A stretch of DNA of 64,000 nt from an uncultured Desulfobacter sp. (GTDB lineage: Bacteria > Desulfobacterota > Desulfobacteria > Desulfobacterales > Desulfobacteraceae). Numbering within the stretch: position 1 is the stretch's first letter; each line of letters opens with the position of its first letter. Under the pieces are notes generated by a model that made no database searches, was not told the DNA's origin, and was given only the letters and a program-made list of their open reading frames with translations. The stretch is taken from NCBI RefSeq assembly GCF_963666675.1, contig NZ_OY762929.1:4466001-4530000 (forward strand), in the 5' to 3' direction. Positions 1-9,437 of this stretch are shown piece by piece. A program made the translations under genes and the position numbers.

Positions 1-2
1 AA

Positions 3-2840
3 AAGGAACTGCAGGATATCCCGGGGCTGGATTTCCTTAAAAGCTCTTCCAGGCCCCAGCAGGCGGTCATCTACGTCAACATCAAAGATACCGTTGACGC
101 CGGCAACATTCGATCCACCTGGTATGAAGTGCGCAACATGGTCAACAACATGAAGGATGACCTGCCCCAGGGCATTTTAGGTCCGTACTATAATGACCGG
201 TTTGACGATGTTTACGGCAATATTTACGCGTTGACCGCAGACGGATTTTCCTACGAACAGATGCGGGAAAAGGCCGAAGATATCCGCCAGGAACTTTTGA
301 GGATCAAAAGCGTTAAAAAGGTGACGCTGGAAGGCGTTCAGCCGGAAAAGATCTACATTGAAATGGACAGCAAAAAACTGGCCCGCATGGGTATTGATCC
401 TTTGCTTGTGGCCGCTGTCATTAAAAAGCAAAATACCGTGACCCCGTCGGGCATGTTCGAGACTTCCACAGACAATGTCTTTATCCGGGTGACGGGTCTT
501 TTTGACGATGTTGCGGCGCTCAGGGAGCTTCCCATCCGGGTTTTGGACCGTACCTTTCGGCTGGGGGATATCGCAACGATCCGGCGGGCCTATGCAGAGC
601 CCGGCGATCCCAAGATGTATTACAATGGGAAACCTGCCATCGGCATTGCCGTGTCCATGGAAAACGGGGACAATATCCTAAAGCTGGGAGAGGAGCTTGA
701 ATCGGCCTTTGCCCGAATCAAGCAGAACATGCCTTTGGGGTTTGACATCCACCAGGTGGCCAACCAGCCCATGGTGGTCAAGGACGCCATCGACGAATTC
801 GTCAAAACCCTGGCCGAGGCCATTGCCATTATTCTTGCGGTCAGCTTTTTAAGCCTTGGCCTTCGGTCGGGCATGGTGGTGGCCCTTTGCATCCCCCTGG
901 TGGTTGCCGCCACCTTTCTGGCCATGAAAATGGCAGGCATTGACCTGCACCGGGTCTCTTTGGGGGCTTTGATCATCTCCTTGGGGCTGCTGGTGGACGA
1001 TGCCATGATCTCCGTTGAGATGATGGCCGTAAAACTGGAGCAGGGGTTTGACAAGGTCAAAGCGGCCTGCTTTGCCTACACCGCCACTGCCTTTCCCATG
1101 CTCACCGGAACCCTGATCACCTGCGCCGGATTTATCCCCATCGGGTTTGCCGACGGCATCTCCTCGGAGTTCTGCCGGACCATCTTCCCGGTCATCGGCC
1201 TCTCCCTGATCATTTCCTGGGTGGTGTCGGTGATGGTGACCCCGCTGTTGGGCACCTATCTGATCAAGGCAGCCCCCACCTCTGACCATGAAAAAGAAAG
1301 AGATATTTATGATAAAACCTTTTACCGGGTGTTCAGGCGAATTCTGATCTGGTGCCTGCGATTTAAGTATGTGGTGCTGATCATCACCGCCGCAGCCTTC
1401 GTGTTTTCCCTGTACAGTTTTAAATTCCTCAGGCAGGAATTTTTCCCGGGCTCCGTGCGCCCGGAACTGGTGGTGGACCTGACCTTGCCCGAAGGGGCCT
1501 CCATGAAGGCTACGGACAAACAGGCCAGGCGGTTTTTCAATGCCATCGCCGACAACCCGAACATCGACCATTTTGCCTGTTATGTAGGGTCCGGCGGGCC
1601 GAGATTCGTCCTCACCTTTGAGCCGGTGGTGCCCCAGTCCAATTTTGCCCAGTTTATCATCGTGGCCAAGGGGCTTGACCAACGAAAACAGCTTGAAAAT
1701 CAGATCCAGGATCTTCTGGACAATGACTTTCCCAATGTGAGGGGCCATCTGCAGACGCTGCAGATGGGACCACCGGAACCCTACCCTGTAATGCTGCGGG
1801 TATCCGGCCGTGACTATGAAAAGGTGCGTCAGATTGCAGGCCGGGTCAAAGATGTGATGGCTGCAAACCCGGATTTACAAAGAATCAATTTCAACTGGTA
1901 TGAAAAGACAAAAAAGCTTCAACTAAACATAGACCAGGATAAAGCCAGGGCACTTGGGGTGACAAGCACTGACCTGGCCCTGGCCATCCAGTCCCAGCTT
2001 TCGGGCATCCCGGTCAGTGAGTTCAGGCAAAAAGATAAAACCGTTGATATCGAATTGCGCCTGGCAGCACAGGACCGGCAGAATCTGGCGGATATCCGGA
2101 CACTGCCCATCCATGTGGGCCAGGGCAGAACCATTCCTTTAGAACAGATTGCCGATATCCGTTTCGGCATGGAAGAGGGCCAGATCTGGCGCCGAAACCT
2201 TCTGCCCACCATTACGGTGCAGGCGGATACGGCGGATGGCGTCACCGGAAACGATGCCACCCGGAGCGTGTACAAGGCCTTAAAATCCGTCAGAGACAAC
2301 CTGCCGGACGGCTATGCCATTGAAATCGGCGGTCTTTCGGAGCAAAGCAAGAAATCAACAAACTATATTGTGCAGATGGTCCCGGCCATGTTCATGATTA
2401 TCGTCATCCTGCTGATGATCCAGCTGCAAAATATCCCCAACATGATACTGACCCTTCTGACGGCACCATTGGGATTGATGGGGGTCATTGCCTCTCTGCT
2501 GATTTTTGACATGCCCATGGGCTTTTTGTCCCAGCTGGGCATTCTGGCCCTGTCCGGCATCATCATCCGCAACTCGGTGATCCTCATGGACCAGATCGAC
2601 CGCCAGGTGGCCGATGGAGAGGACCGGTACCACGCCATTATCAGGGCCACGGTGTTCCGGTTCAGGCCTATTATGCTCACCGCAGCCGCCGCCATCCTGG
2701 GCATGGTGCCCCTGGCCGTGGACAAGTTCTGGGGACCCATGGCCATCAGCATCGGCGGCGGACTTTTGGGGGCCACCATCCTGACCCTGTTTGTGCTGCC
2801 CTGCATGGTAGCGGCCTGGTATCGGGTGAAAGAGTTGTAA
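3..2840 (+). CDS. RND efflux transporter permease, 5'-truncated by window edge
   Basis: Inner-membrane, proton-driven resistance-nodulation-division pump subunit of the AcrB/HAE family. The frame is open from base 3 through an internal Met at 129, so about 945 residues are present and the N-terminus (first membrane helix and start of the porter domain) lies outside the window. Visible parts are the porter domain, a hydrophobic block of several helices at about 780-1300, a second periplasmic domain, and a final helix block at about 2370-2830. The intramembrane acidic pair of proton relays is present in GLLVDDAMISVE. The gene ends 7 bases before the convergent modC stop. No adaptor or outer-membrane partner is in view; both presumably lie upstream. 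The substrate cannot be told from sequence. Confidence 0.93.
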   Translation, partial: KELQDIPGLDFLKSSSRPQQAVIYVNIKDTVDAGNIRSTWYEVRNMVNNMKDDLPQGILGPYYNDRFDDVYGNIYALTADGFSYEQMREKAEDIRQELLRIKSVKKVTLEGVQPEKIYIEMDSKKLARMGIDPLLVAAVIKKQNTVTPSGMFETSTDNVFIRVTGLFDDVAALRELPIRVLDRTFRLGDIATIRRAYAEPGDPKMYYNGKPAIGIAVSMENGDNILKLGEELESAFARIKQNMPLGFDIHQVANQPMVVKDAIDEFVKTLAEAIAIILAVSFLSLGLRSGMVVALCIPLVVAATFLAMKMAGIDLHRVSLGALIISLGLLVDDAMISVEMMAVKLEQGFDKVKAACFAYTATAFPMLTGTLITCAGFIPIGFADGISSEFCRTIFPVIGLSLIISWVVSVMVTPLLGTYLIKAAPTSDHEKERDIYDKTFYRVFRRILIWCLRFKYVVLIITAAAFVFSLYSFKFLRQEFFPGSVRPELVVDLTLPEGASMKATDKQARRFFNAIADNPNIDHFACYVGSGGPRFVLTFEPVVPQSNFAQFIIVAKGLDQRKQLENQIQDLLDNDFPNVRGHLQTLQMGPPEPYPVMLRVSGRDYEKVRQIAGRVKDVMAANPDLQRINFNWYEKTKKLQLNIDQDKARALGVTSTDLALAIQSQLSGIPVSEFRQKDKTVDIELRLAAQDRQNLADIRTLPIHVGQGRTIPLEQIADIRFGMEEGQIWRRNLLPTITVQADTADGVTGNDATRSVYKALKSVRDNLPDGYAIEIGGLSEQSKKSTNYIVQMVPAMFMIIVILLMIQLQNIPNMILTLLTAPLGLMGVIASLLIFDMPMGFLSQLGILALSGIIIRNSVILMDQIDRQVADGEDRYHAIIRATVFRFRPIMLTAAAAILGMVPLAVDKFWGPMAISIGGGLLGATILTLFVLPCMVAAWYRVKEL

Positions 2841-2847
2841 AAAGGTT

Positions 2848-3564
2848 CTAAACCGCAAAAGGTTCCTGGAAAAAATTAGTGGAAAAATCCCGGGGCATCT
2901 GGAGTAAATCCGCTTTTACCGGGATGCTGTCCTGGTCAAAGAGCCGCAGACGCCCCTTTTCCATAACAAGTATCCTGTCCCCAAGTTCCCGGGCTTCGTG
3001 CAGGTCGTGGGTTACAAATAAGGTGGTCAGCCCGAACTGCTGCTGAACCTGTTTGAATTGAGCGCGCAGATACCGGGCAGTCCTGTAATCCAGGTGGGAC
3101 AACGGCTCGTCCAGCAGCAAAAGCTCCGGCTTGCCCGCCATGGCCCGGGCCATGGCAACCCGCTGTTTTTCGCCGCCGCTGATCTGGCCGGGATAGCTTT
3201 TGGCCAGGTCTGTTATCCGAAACAGTTCAAGAAGAGAGTCGATCTCTTCCCGAAGCTGCTTTTTTTTAAGCCGCCGGGTCTGCATGGCAATTTTCAAATT
3301 CTGAAAAACGGTCATGTGGGGAAAAAGATAGAGATCCTGGAACAGATAGCCGATCTTACGGCGGTGTGCCGGCAGGGTATGGACAGCCCGGCCGTCCAGA
3401 AGAATTTGCCCGGTATGGGGCATAAAGCCCGCCACAACATTCAGCAAAGAGGACTTACCGGCACCCGACGGTCCGATCAACACGATCAATTCACCTTTTT
3501 TAATTTCTAGATGGTCAACACTGACAAACCGGGACACAAGATTTTCTACAACCAGATGATTCAT
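2848..3564 (-). CDS. modC: ABC transporter ATP-binding protein, molybdate/tungstate type
   Basis: Cytoplasmic ATPase that powers oxyanion import with the permease and binding protein encoded just upstream. It is 238 residues with Walker A GPSGAGKS (about residue 32), signature SGGEKQRVAMARA, Walker B LLLLDEP and the switch histidine in FVTHD. It lacks the C-terminal TOBE/molbindin domain of classical ModC (about 350 residues), so it resembles the short ATPases of tungstate or molybdate systems, and regulation by bound oxyanion inside this subunit is unlikely. It is the last gene of a three-gene operon, 25 bases after modB, and is convergent with the RND gene. Molybdate versus tungstate cannot be decided. 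Confidence 0.85.
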   Translation of the reverse strand: MNHLVVENLVSRFVSVDHLEIKKGELIVLIGPSGAGKSSLLNVVAGFMPHTGQILLDGRAVHTLPAHRRKIGYLFQDLYLFPHMTVFQNLKIAMQTRRLKKKQLREEIDSLLELFRITDLAKSYPGQISGGEKQRVAMARAMAGKPELLLLDEPLSHLDYRTARYLRAQFKQVQQQFGLTTLFVTHDLHEARELGDRILVMEKGRLRLFDQDSIPVKADLLQMPRDFSTNFFQEPFAV

Positions 3565-3589
3565 ACCATATCTCCTTTATTTTGCGTCC

Positions 3590-4369
3590 TTAGTAATGAA
3601 AGGCTTTTTGACGCACCCCCAGCCATTTAAGCGCCATGAGAAGTAATACCCCAAGGCAGATCAACAGCCAAGCACAGGTGACGGCCAGTTCAATCTCTCC
3701 GCTGGTCAAATTCAGGTAAACGGCAATGGGCAGGGTCTCGGTTCTCATCCGGGAGGCACCTGCCACCATCAGGGTGGCGCCGAACTCCCCCAAAGTCCTG
3801 GCCCAGGCCAGAACCGCCCCGGCAAGAATGCCGTTTCGGGCCATGGGCAGAACGATGAAACAGAAGACCCGGATATCGGACAAGCCCAGCATGGCACCGG
3901 CCTGCTCATATTTTTCGTCAATGCCTTCAAAGGTGGCGCGCACGCTTCTGATAATGAGAGGCGTGGCAATGAAAGTCTGGGCCAAAACGGCGCCTGCCGG
4001 GGTAAACAAAAAATCAATACCGGTCTTCTGCAGCCACTGTCCGGAAATATTGGGCCCCAGCAGAAAAAGCAGGCCCATGCCGGTCACCAGCGGGGTCATG
4101 ACCATGGGGATATCCAACAAAGAATCCACAATGAATTTACAGGGGAATGACCGCCTTGCCATAAGATAGGCCACGGGAAGACCAAGCACCATGGCGATCC
4201 CCACCGATGAGACCGAAGTTGTCAGACTTAAGTTAAGTGCAAACCGGGCCTCTTTGGTTAAAAGAATCTGAAAAATATCAAAAAGCCCCACCTGGACCGC
4301 CAGGGCGTATAAAACGCCTATCACCCCAAGGCAGCAGATGACAAGAATGCCGAAGAACAGCCGGATCAT
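3590..4369 (-). CDS. modB: Molybdate/tungstate-type ABC transporter permease
   Basis: Inner-membrane channel subunit of 259 residues. About six hydrophobic segments surround the EAA coupling loop (EQAGAMLGLSDIRVFCFIVLP region), which docks the ATPase. The segment GEFGATLMVAG is typical of ModB/CysT-family permeases. Its start overlaps the modA stop by 4 bases (ATGA), indicating translational coupling. Neighbours fix the role: binding protein upstream, ATPase downstream. Confidence 0.87.
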   Translation of the reverse strand: MIRLFFGILVICCLGVIGVLYALAVQVGLFDIFQILLTKEARFALNLSLTTSVSSVGIAMVLGLPVAYLMARRSFPCKFIVDSLLDIPMVMTPLVTGMGLLFLLGPNISGQWLQKTGIDFLFTPAGAVLAQTFIATPLIIRSVRATFEGIDEKYEQAGAMLGLSDIRVFCFIVLPMARNGILAGAVLAWARTLGEFGATLMVAGASRMRTETLPIAVYLNLTSGEIELAVTCAWLLICLGVLLLMALKWLGVRQKAFHY

Positions 4370-5121
4370 CGGGGCAGCGCCATAAAGCCGGACTTTATGA
4401 AATAAGCCGTTCCCCCAGCACCTGAGACAAATGTTTTGAACTGTTCCGCCAGAGCAGTATCCTTAGCGGTCTTCAATACGGCGATGCCGATGATCTCCGG
4501 CGTGTAATATGTTGCCGGGATGTCGAACATAGCCAGGGCATCTTGGTGCATAAACGCATTGGCCCGGGCCACAATGGCGGCATCCACAGCACCTTGCACC
4601 ACATAAAGGGAGAGCTGATTCACCGTGGCGCCATAGACAACCACATTGTCCAGGAACTGTTTTTCAAGCCCCGCGTTTTTAATAATTTCCATGCTGGTCC
4701 GGCCCAGAGCCATGGCTTTGGGGTCACCCATGGCCAGTTTAATGCCCGGCGCGATCATATCTTCCAGGGTCTTAACAGCATGGTCCACTTTTTTATTGAC
4801 GGCAATCACCGGGGTGTGCAGGACCACCCGGCTGTCCGAGAGCACCAGGCCTTTTTCCTTAAGTTTATCAATATAAAAATAGGAACCGGGCATGAACAGA
4901 TCCCCGCGCCGGACAGTCCGGTACTTGACCATCTGCTTGCCTGATCCGCCATAATCCACAATGACTTTGTGGCCGGTCTGCTGTTCAAATTGTGCAATGA
5001 TTTTATCTGTGGGTTTTCTCAGCCCGGCACCGGCATAGAGGAAAAGCTCTTCAGCTCCGGCTTCAACGATAAACAACAAAGAGATACCAACCAAAACCAG
5101 CCCCACCAACAAATTTTTCAT
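4366..5121 (-). CDS. modA: Molybdate/tungstate-type ABC transporter substrate-binding protein
   Basis: Exported oxyanion-binding protein of about 251 residues. I place the start at 5121 (MKNLLVGLVL) because it gives a clean signal peptide ending near EAGAEE and has a GGGAG ribosome site about 9 bases upstream; an in-frame Met at 5190 would add 23 unlikely residues. The mature part begins LFLYAGAGLRKP, the usual first strand of ModA-like proteins, followed by DYGGSGKQ and a GDLFMPG segment. It is first in the modABC operon. An ACACGTCAATA-containing motif at 5182-5200 lies 60-80 bases upstream. Part of the same motif read on the minus strand (TTGACG) could serve as a -35 box. Confidence 0.85.
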   Translation of the reverse strand: MKNLLVGLVLVGISLLFIVEAGAEELFLYAGAGLRKPTDKIIAQFEQQTGHKVIVDYGGSGKQMVKYRTVRRGDLFMPGSYFYIDKLKEKGLVLSDSRVVLHTPVIAVNKKVDHAVKTLEDMIAPGIKLAMGDPKAMALGRTSMEIIKNAGLEKQFLDNVVVYGATVNQLSLYVVQGAVDAAIVARANAFMHQDALAMFDIPATYYTPEIIGIAVLKTAKDTALAEQFKTFVSGAGGTAYFIKSGFMALPR

Positions 5122-5181
5122 CCTAAAATCTCCCGCACTGAAATTAACAAACCTAAACTCATGTGTATCAATGACAAGTAA

Positions 5182-5200
5182 ACACGTCAATAAATTTTTA
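5182..5200. promoter_or_regulatory. Candidate operator upstream of modABC
   Basis: The bases ACACGTCAATAAATTTTTA here match 18 of 19 bases at 55117-55135, upstream of the XRE/periplasmic-binding-like regulator gene. Read on the minus strand it contains TTGACG, which may act as the modA -35 element, so a protein bound here could block or assist transcription. Role inferred only from the shared sequence and context. Confidence 0.45.
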
Positions 5201-5213
5201 ATTAATACATAAA

Positions 5214-6356
5214 CTACAAATTTGTATGGGAGATAAAAGGAAACCGAATGGTAAACAAGGCGCCGGTTAACCGCTCCTTGTCGAGGGTGATGGTTCCGCC
5301 GTAATCCTTGATAATGCGGTACCCAATGGACAGGCCAAGGCCGGTGCCTTTACCGGCCGCCTTGGTGGTGAAAAACGGATCAAATATTTTATCGGCAATC
5401 CCAGGCGAAATGCCGGTGCCCGTATCCTCAATTTCAATGATCACCCATTTATCAGACACCCGTGTGGTCAAAAATATCTGTTTATCAGATTCAGCCGACT
5501 GATCTTGGTGTTCAAAGCGTTCTTCAATGGCATCCCGGGCATTGAGCAACAGGTTGATAAACACCTGTTCCAGGCGGTTCTCATCGGCCGGTATCATGGG
5601 CAGATCATGATCCAGATGCTGCACCACCCCAATCTGGTGGAGCATAAGCTGTTCTTTAAAAATATCCAAGGCCTTCAAAAGTGCCCGGTTCACATCGGCT
5701 TTTTCCTTGATGTTGTCGGATTTTCTGCCGAATTCGCGCATGTGATTGATGATCTTTTCAGCCCGGCTCACCTGGCCGTCAATCTCCTCGGTCATGGTCA
5801 TCATGATCTCACCGGGAATCGATTCGCCTGCCTTGACCTTGCGCATGATATAGTTGGACGCACTTTTGATAACCGACAAAGGCTGGTTTAATTCATGGGC
5901 AACACCGGTGGCCATTTCGCCCAGGGTTGCCATCTTACCGGCCTGGACCAGCTGCTGCTCGGCAAGAATCTGTTCGGTGATATCCACAGCGATTTCCATC
6001 ACCTGTTTGACCTTGCCGTCGGCCCCGGTAATGGGCGCGGTTCGCAATGTCCAGTAACAGGTTTCTCCTGTGTTTGTGACACCGCTTTGCTCGCTGGCGT
6101 GGGGTTTGCCGTCCCTGAATGTTTCCATGACAGGACAATTGTCGCAGGGCTCGGTCCTGTTCTTATAAGCCTGGTAGCATCGATCCCCGACCCTGGGGCG
6201 AAAATGTTCTTCAAATTCCCTGTTGAATTGAACCAGTTCAAGGGATTCATTCTGAACCGTAATCAGGCAGGGAACAGACTCAAACAGCTGCCGGTACTCC
6301 CGGCGCTGATCATTGAGCACCTGCTCTTTAACCTTGATCTGCTCGGCGAGATGACG
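5214..6356 (-). CDS. PAS-domain sensor histidine kinase
   Basis: Soluble sensor kinase of about 380 residues: short coiled region, PAS domain with a Cys cluster (DRCYQAY...EPCDNCP) like redox or metal-sensing PAS domains of this phylum, then HisKA with phospho-acceptor in GVAHELNQPLS, N box NLLLNARDAIEE, G1 EDTGTGIS and G2 GKGTGLGLS. The reading frame stays open to 6659, but that extension lies over the kinase domain of the upstream gene in another frame and looks non-coding. The Met at 6356 is the first good start, although its Shine-Dalgarno spacing is poor; a TTG near 6440, overlapping the upstream gene, is an alternative. It probably acts with the REC-kinase encoded just upstream. Confidence 0.82.
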   Translation of the reverse strand, partial: RHLAEQIKVKEQVLNDQRREYRQLFESVPCLITVQNESLELVQFNREFEEHFRPRVGDRCYQAYKNRTEPCDNCPVMETFRDGKPHASEQSGVTNTGETCYWTLRTAPITGADGKVKQVMEIAVDITEQILAEQQLVQAGKMATLGEMATGVAHELNQPLSVIKSASNYIMRKVKAGESIPGEIMMTMTEEIDGQVSRAEKIINHMREFGRKSDNIKEKADVNRALLKALDIFKEQLMLHQIGVVQHLDHDLPMIPADENRLEQVFINLLLNARDAIEERFEHQDQSAESDKQIFLTTRVSDKWVIIEIEDTGTGISPGIADKIFDPFFTTKAAGKGTGLGLSIGYRIIKDYGGTITLDKERLTGALFTIRFPFISHTNL

Positions 6357-6420
6357 CATCTCCCCGTCGGAAGCGCATAACGTCCGGACCAGCCGGCAGG
6401 TCAGGCGTTTTTTAAATTTT

Positions 6421-7968
6421 TTAAGTAAGCTTTTTAAACTCAAGGACAAAACAGGTGCCTTTGTCGGAACTTTGCGCCACCCGAATATCACCGCCATGGC
6501 TGCGCATGATCCCGTATACGATGGAAAGGCCCAGTCCCACCCCGTGCCCTTCATCCTTGGTGGTGAAAAAGGGTTCAAATATATGGGGCAACACCGCCTG
6601 GCTGATGCCTTTGCCCGAATCTTTGACATGGATGAAAACCTGCTGCCCCCCCGAATCAAATCCGGCAGAGATCCACACCTGCCCCGGGCCGTCTATGGCA
6701 TCCATGGCATTGAACATCAGGTTGATCAGGCACTGCTGAATCTGGCCGGCATCGGCCAGGATATCCGGGATCCCGTCTTCAACGGCCACATGCAGCTGGA
6801 TAGTCTGGAGCTTAAATTTATGATGGCTGATTTTGACGCACCGCGCCACCAGATCTTTGACCTGAACCGGACCGTAGGAAATGGAAGATTTCCTTGAAAA
6901 GGTCAACAGATTGGAAAGAATGTCCGAGCACCGGCTGATTTCCAAGACCGCAATCTCCAGAAAGCTTGAAAATTTTTCCTGCTTCTCGACGATCTGCCCC
7001 TTGTCAATCAGTCTGGCCATGAGCCGCAGATAATTTAAAATCCCGGACAAAGGATTATTGATCTCATGCACCACACTGGCAGCCAATTTTCCCAAAGACA
7101 TAATTTTGTCCTGATGCAACGTCTTTTCCTGATCCGCCATCTCCCGTTCCATGCGACGCATTTCGCGCAGATCCGTAACGCAGAGCAGCAATCCATTGTC
7201 CTCGCCGGCGTCAAACATAACACGGGCCGACAGCCGGACCGGAATCTGCTGCCCCGTCCCGGACTGCATGATCGTCTCCATCATATTGATCCGGTCCCGG
7301 CCCCCATACAGCTCACTTTTAAGGGCGGCGGAAATAAGTTCATTATCAGCGGCAGACATGAAATCTCTCAACGTCTTTTTGCCCACCACCTGCTCTGCCG
7401 TGTACCCGAACATCTCTTGGGCCGCAGGATTAATAATCCGGATCAACGTATCCAGACCGCAGGCAATCACGCCGTTCATGGCGCTGTTGATAATCTGCTC
7501 CTGGAATCTATATTTTTCCATCAGGATTGCAGTGGCACCGGACCATCCGGTTTCAAGCCGGTGGGTATATTCCCGGATCTGTCGGGCAGATGTATAGCGT
7601 TGCTTTGCCCGGTCCAGGGCCAGAGCCAGGGCCTGGTCATTCACCGGTTTCGTAATAAAGTCCGAGGCATCCAGCTGCAGGGCGCGAATGGCGGTTTCAA
7701 CATCCCCAAACGCCGTCATGACAATCACAACCATCTCGGGGTAATCGTTTCTGATGGTTTCAAGCACACAAAGCCCGTCCATGCCGGGCATCTTGACATC
7801 CGTAATCACGATCTGGGGCAGAAACTCGGCACAGGCCTTTAAACCGGTTTCGCCGTTTTCCGCGGTTTTAACCCGAAATCCCCAGTCTTCCAGGATAATG
7901 CCTGTGACCTTCCGGATGCCCGGCTCATCATCAATGAGGACGATTTTCCATTCCGCCCGGGATGCCAT
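6421..7968 (-). CDS. Response regulator-PAS-histidine kinase hybrid
   Basis: A 515-residue hybrid. An N-terminal receiver domain (LIDDE acid pocket, phospho-acceptor Asp in TDVKMPGMDG, Lys in FITKPVN) is followed by a PAS domain (about residues 150-265), HisKA with VVHEINNPLSG and a C-terminal ATPase with NLMFNAMDAI, KDSGKGIS and GHGVGLGLS. I use the start at 7968 (MASRAEWK) because AAGGAGGT stands 5 bases upstream; an open extension to 8028 runs into the palindromic element and is not needed. It is followed 64 bases later by a second kinase. Receiver-first kinases usually pass signals from another kinase, which fits this pair. Confidence 0.88.
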   Translation of the reverse strand: MASRAEWKIVLIDDEPGIRKVTGIILEDWGFRVKTAENGETGLKACAEFLPQIVITDVKMPGMDGLCVLETIRNDYPEMVVIVMTAFGDVETAIRALQLDASDFITKPVNDQALALALDRAKQRYTSARQIREYTHRLETGWSGATAILMEKYRFQEQIINSAMNGVIACGLDTLIRIINPAAQEMFGYTAEQVVGKKTLRDFMSAADNELISAALKSELYGGRDRINMMETIMQSGTGQQIPVRLSARVMFDAGEDNGLLLCVTDLREMRRMEREMADQEKTLHQDKIMSLGKLAASVVHEINNPLSGILNYLRLMARLIDKGQIVEKQEKFSSFLEIAVLEISRCSDILSNLLTFSRKSSISYGPVQVKDLVARCVKISHHKFKLQTIQLHVAVEDGIPDILADAGQIQQCLINLMFNAMDAIDGPGQVWISAGFDSGGQQVFIHVKDSGKGISQAVLPHIFEPFFTTKDEGHGVGLGLSIVYGIMRSHGGDIRVAQSSDKGTCFVLEFKKLT

Positions 7969-7998
7969 GCAGACCTCCTTACGTTCCTGACGAAACCT

Positions 7999-8124
7999 GT
8001 GTTTGAATGAAAAGTTATCCAGATGCAAGGCGCAAGCAAAGCTGGAACCGGAGCGTACTATAATACGTGAGGATTGCAGCTTTGTGCAGCAACGCCGCAG
8101 GTGGGTAACTTTTCATTCAAACAC
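7999..8124. repeat. 126-bp palindromic intergenic element
   Basis: Perfect 19-bp terminal inverted repeats (7999-8017 and 8106-8124, GTGTTTGAATGAAAAGTTA and its complement) enclose an imperfect palindrome with a further inverted pair CAAAGCTG/CAGCTTTG. The whole element could fold into one long hairpin. Its right end touches the stop codon of the Usp-REC-Usp gene. It looks like a miniature non-coding repeat of the REP/MITE type. Only one copy lies in this window. Confidence 0.75.
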
Positions 8125-9437
8125 TAGCCAACGGGTTTGGGAACAAAATCACGGTTGATACTCATCACCGGACAAAACGCCCCGCTTGCCACCTTAATGG
8201 TCGTTGAACCGATCACCGCTTTTTCCGGATCTTTTTCCTTGGAATGGTGGGCCATGACGATCAGATCGGCATGACTGATCCGGGCAAATTTCAAGATTTC
8301 CACGTGGGGTGCACCTTCCCAGGCACCTATGGTATAGTCCACCACCCCGGCGAGCTTTGTTCCGAACATGGTCTTCATCTTTTCAACGGCCTCTTGAATC
8401 CGTGATTCGATTTGCTCAGCAGACGGATATACATCATTTTCCATTAAGGGCATGGCATAAAAAATATGAAGGGACGCGTTGTAGCCCTTTGCAATTTCAA
8501 AAGCATAGTTAAAGGCACACAGGGCGGGCTCGGAAAAATCCATGGCCAGGACAATATTTTTAAACGCCATTTTAAGCCGTCCCCGGATCATTTCGTAATC
8601 CTGGTGAATTTTCATTACCGTGGGAATGAGCGCCCCCGGATCAAAGGGTTTGACCAGGTAGTCCAGGGCACCTTTTTTCATGGCACTCAACGCTGTATCA
8701 ATGGTGGCATAGGCAGTCATCATCACCACGGCCATGCTGGGATCCTTCTGCTTTGCCCGGGTCAACAGCGTCACCCCGTCCATCTCCGGCATCTTGATAT
8801 CCGTGAGCATCAGCTGGTATTGTTTTTTTCCAAGCATCTCAAGGGCCCCTGGACCCGATTCGGCCATGTCCGCAGAAAACCCCTCTTCGGCAAGCCATTC
8901 CCTTAAGGAATCGCGCATGGACAGTTCATCATCCACAATGAGGATTGAAAAATTTTTCCGGTCCTCTTCGGACAACACCACATCATCCACCGGAAAAATC
9001 CGCGGCACATCCGGGGGGACAATCATCACCGGACATCGTGCCTTTAAACTCACCTTTTGCAGGGTGGACCCGGTTAACCCCCAGATCCTGGGCTGATTTT
9101 CAGCCACCCGGTGGGGTCCCATAACAATGAGGTCCACATTTTTTTTCCGGGCAAACCGTAAAATCTCGTCCTGGGGAATACCCGGCACCACTTCGACTTC
9201 GTAATTTTCAATTTTTGACAATTGGGACGAAAAATAATTTTCAAGCTCTTTTTTCACCTCTTCCACTTTGCCGCTGGGTAATAGATAACGAATGGCGCTC
9301 CAGCCTTCTTCGGGCAGGCCATAGGCATGAAATATATAAAGCTTGGACCGGCTGGGCCTTGCCAGGGCAAAAGATACATTAGATGCGCCCTTGCTTTCAT
9401 CTGCGGGTGTGGTTGCCAGTAAAATTTTACTAAACAT
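8124..9437 (-). CDS. Usp-receiver-Usp fusion protein
   Basis: 437 residues with three domains. Residues 1-145 are a universal stress protein domain (FSKILLATT, VDLIVMGPHR, GSTLQKVSLKARCPVMIVPP). About 163-285 are a response-regulator receiver (ILIVDDE, phospho-acceptor Asp213 in TDIKMPEMDG, TAYATIDTA, Lys in YLVKPFD). About 292-437 are a second Usp domain (FKNIVLAMDF, ADLIVMAHHS, GSTTIKVASGAFCPVMSI). There is no output DNA-binding domain. Both Usp domains keep the glycine-rich G-S-T phosphate-binding segment, so nucleotide binding is plausible. Transcribed in the same direction as the two kinases downstream, which are candidates for phosphorylating the receiver. Confidence 0.88.
   Translation of the reverse strand: MFSKILLATTPADESKGASNVSFALARPSRSKLYIFHAYGLPEEGWSAIRYLLPSGKVEEVKKELENYFSSQLSKIENYEVEVVPGIPQDEILRFARKKNVDLIVMGPHRVAENQPRIWGLTGSTLQKVSLKARCPVMIVPPDVPRIFPVDDVVLSEEDRKNFSILIVDDELSMRDSLREWLAEEGFSADMAESGPGALEMLGKKQYQLMLTDIKMPEMDGVTLLTRAKQKDPSMAVVMMTAYATIDTALSAMKKGALDYLVKPFDPGALIPTVMKIHQDYEMIRGRLKMAFKNIVLAMDFSEPALCAFNYAFEIAKGYNASLHIFYAMPLMENDVYPSAEQIESRIQEAVEKMKTMFGTKLAGVVDYTIGAWEGAPHVEILKFARISHADLIVMAHHSKEKDPEKAVIGSTTIKVASGAFCPVMSINRDFVPKPVG

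Noticed and set aside
849..1748. Long antisense open frame under the RND gene
   Set aside because: It is a mirror of the GC-rich third positions of the RND gene; low-complexity His/Gly/Asp composition and no ribosome site.
6357..6659. N-terminal extension of the second sensor kinase
   Set aside because: It overlies the ATPase domain of the upstream kinase in another frame and has an atypical Arg/Lys/Trp/Cys-rich composition, so it is taken as non-coding.
8168..8300. Sigma-54 promoters upstream of the regulator and transporter genes
   Set aside because: Looked for GG-N10-GC boxes before the main operons and found none convincing by eye.
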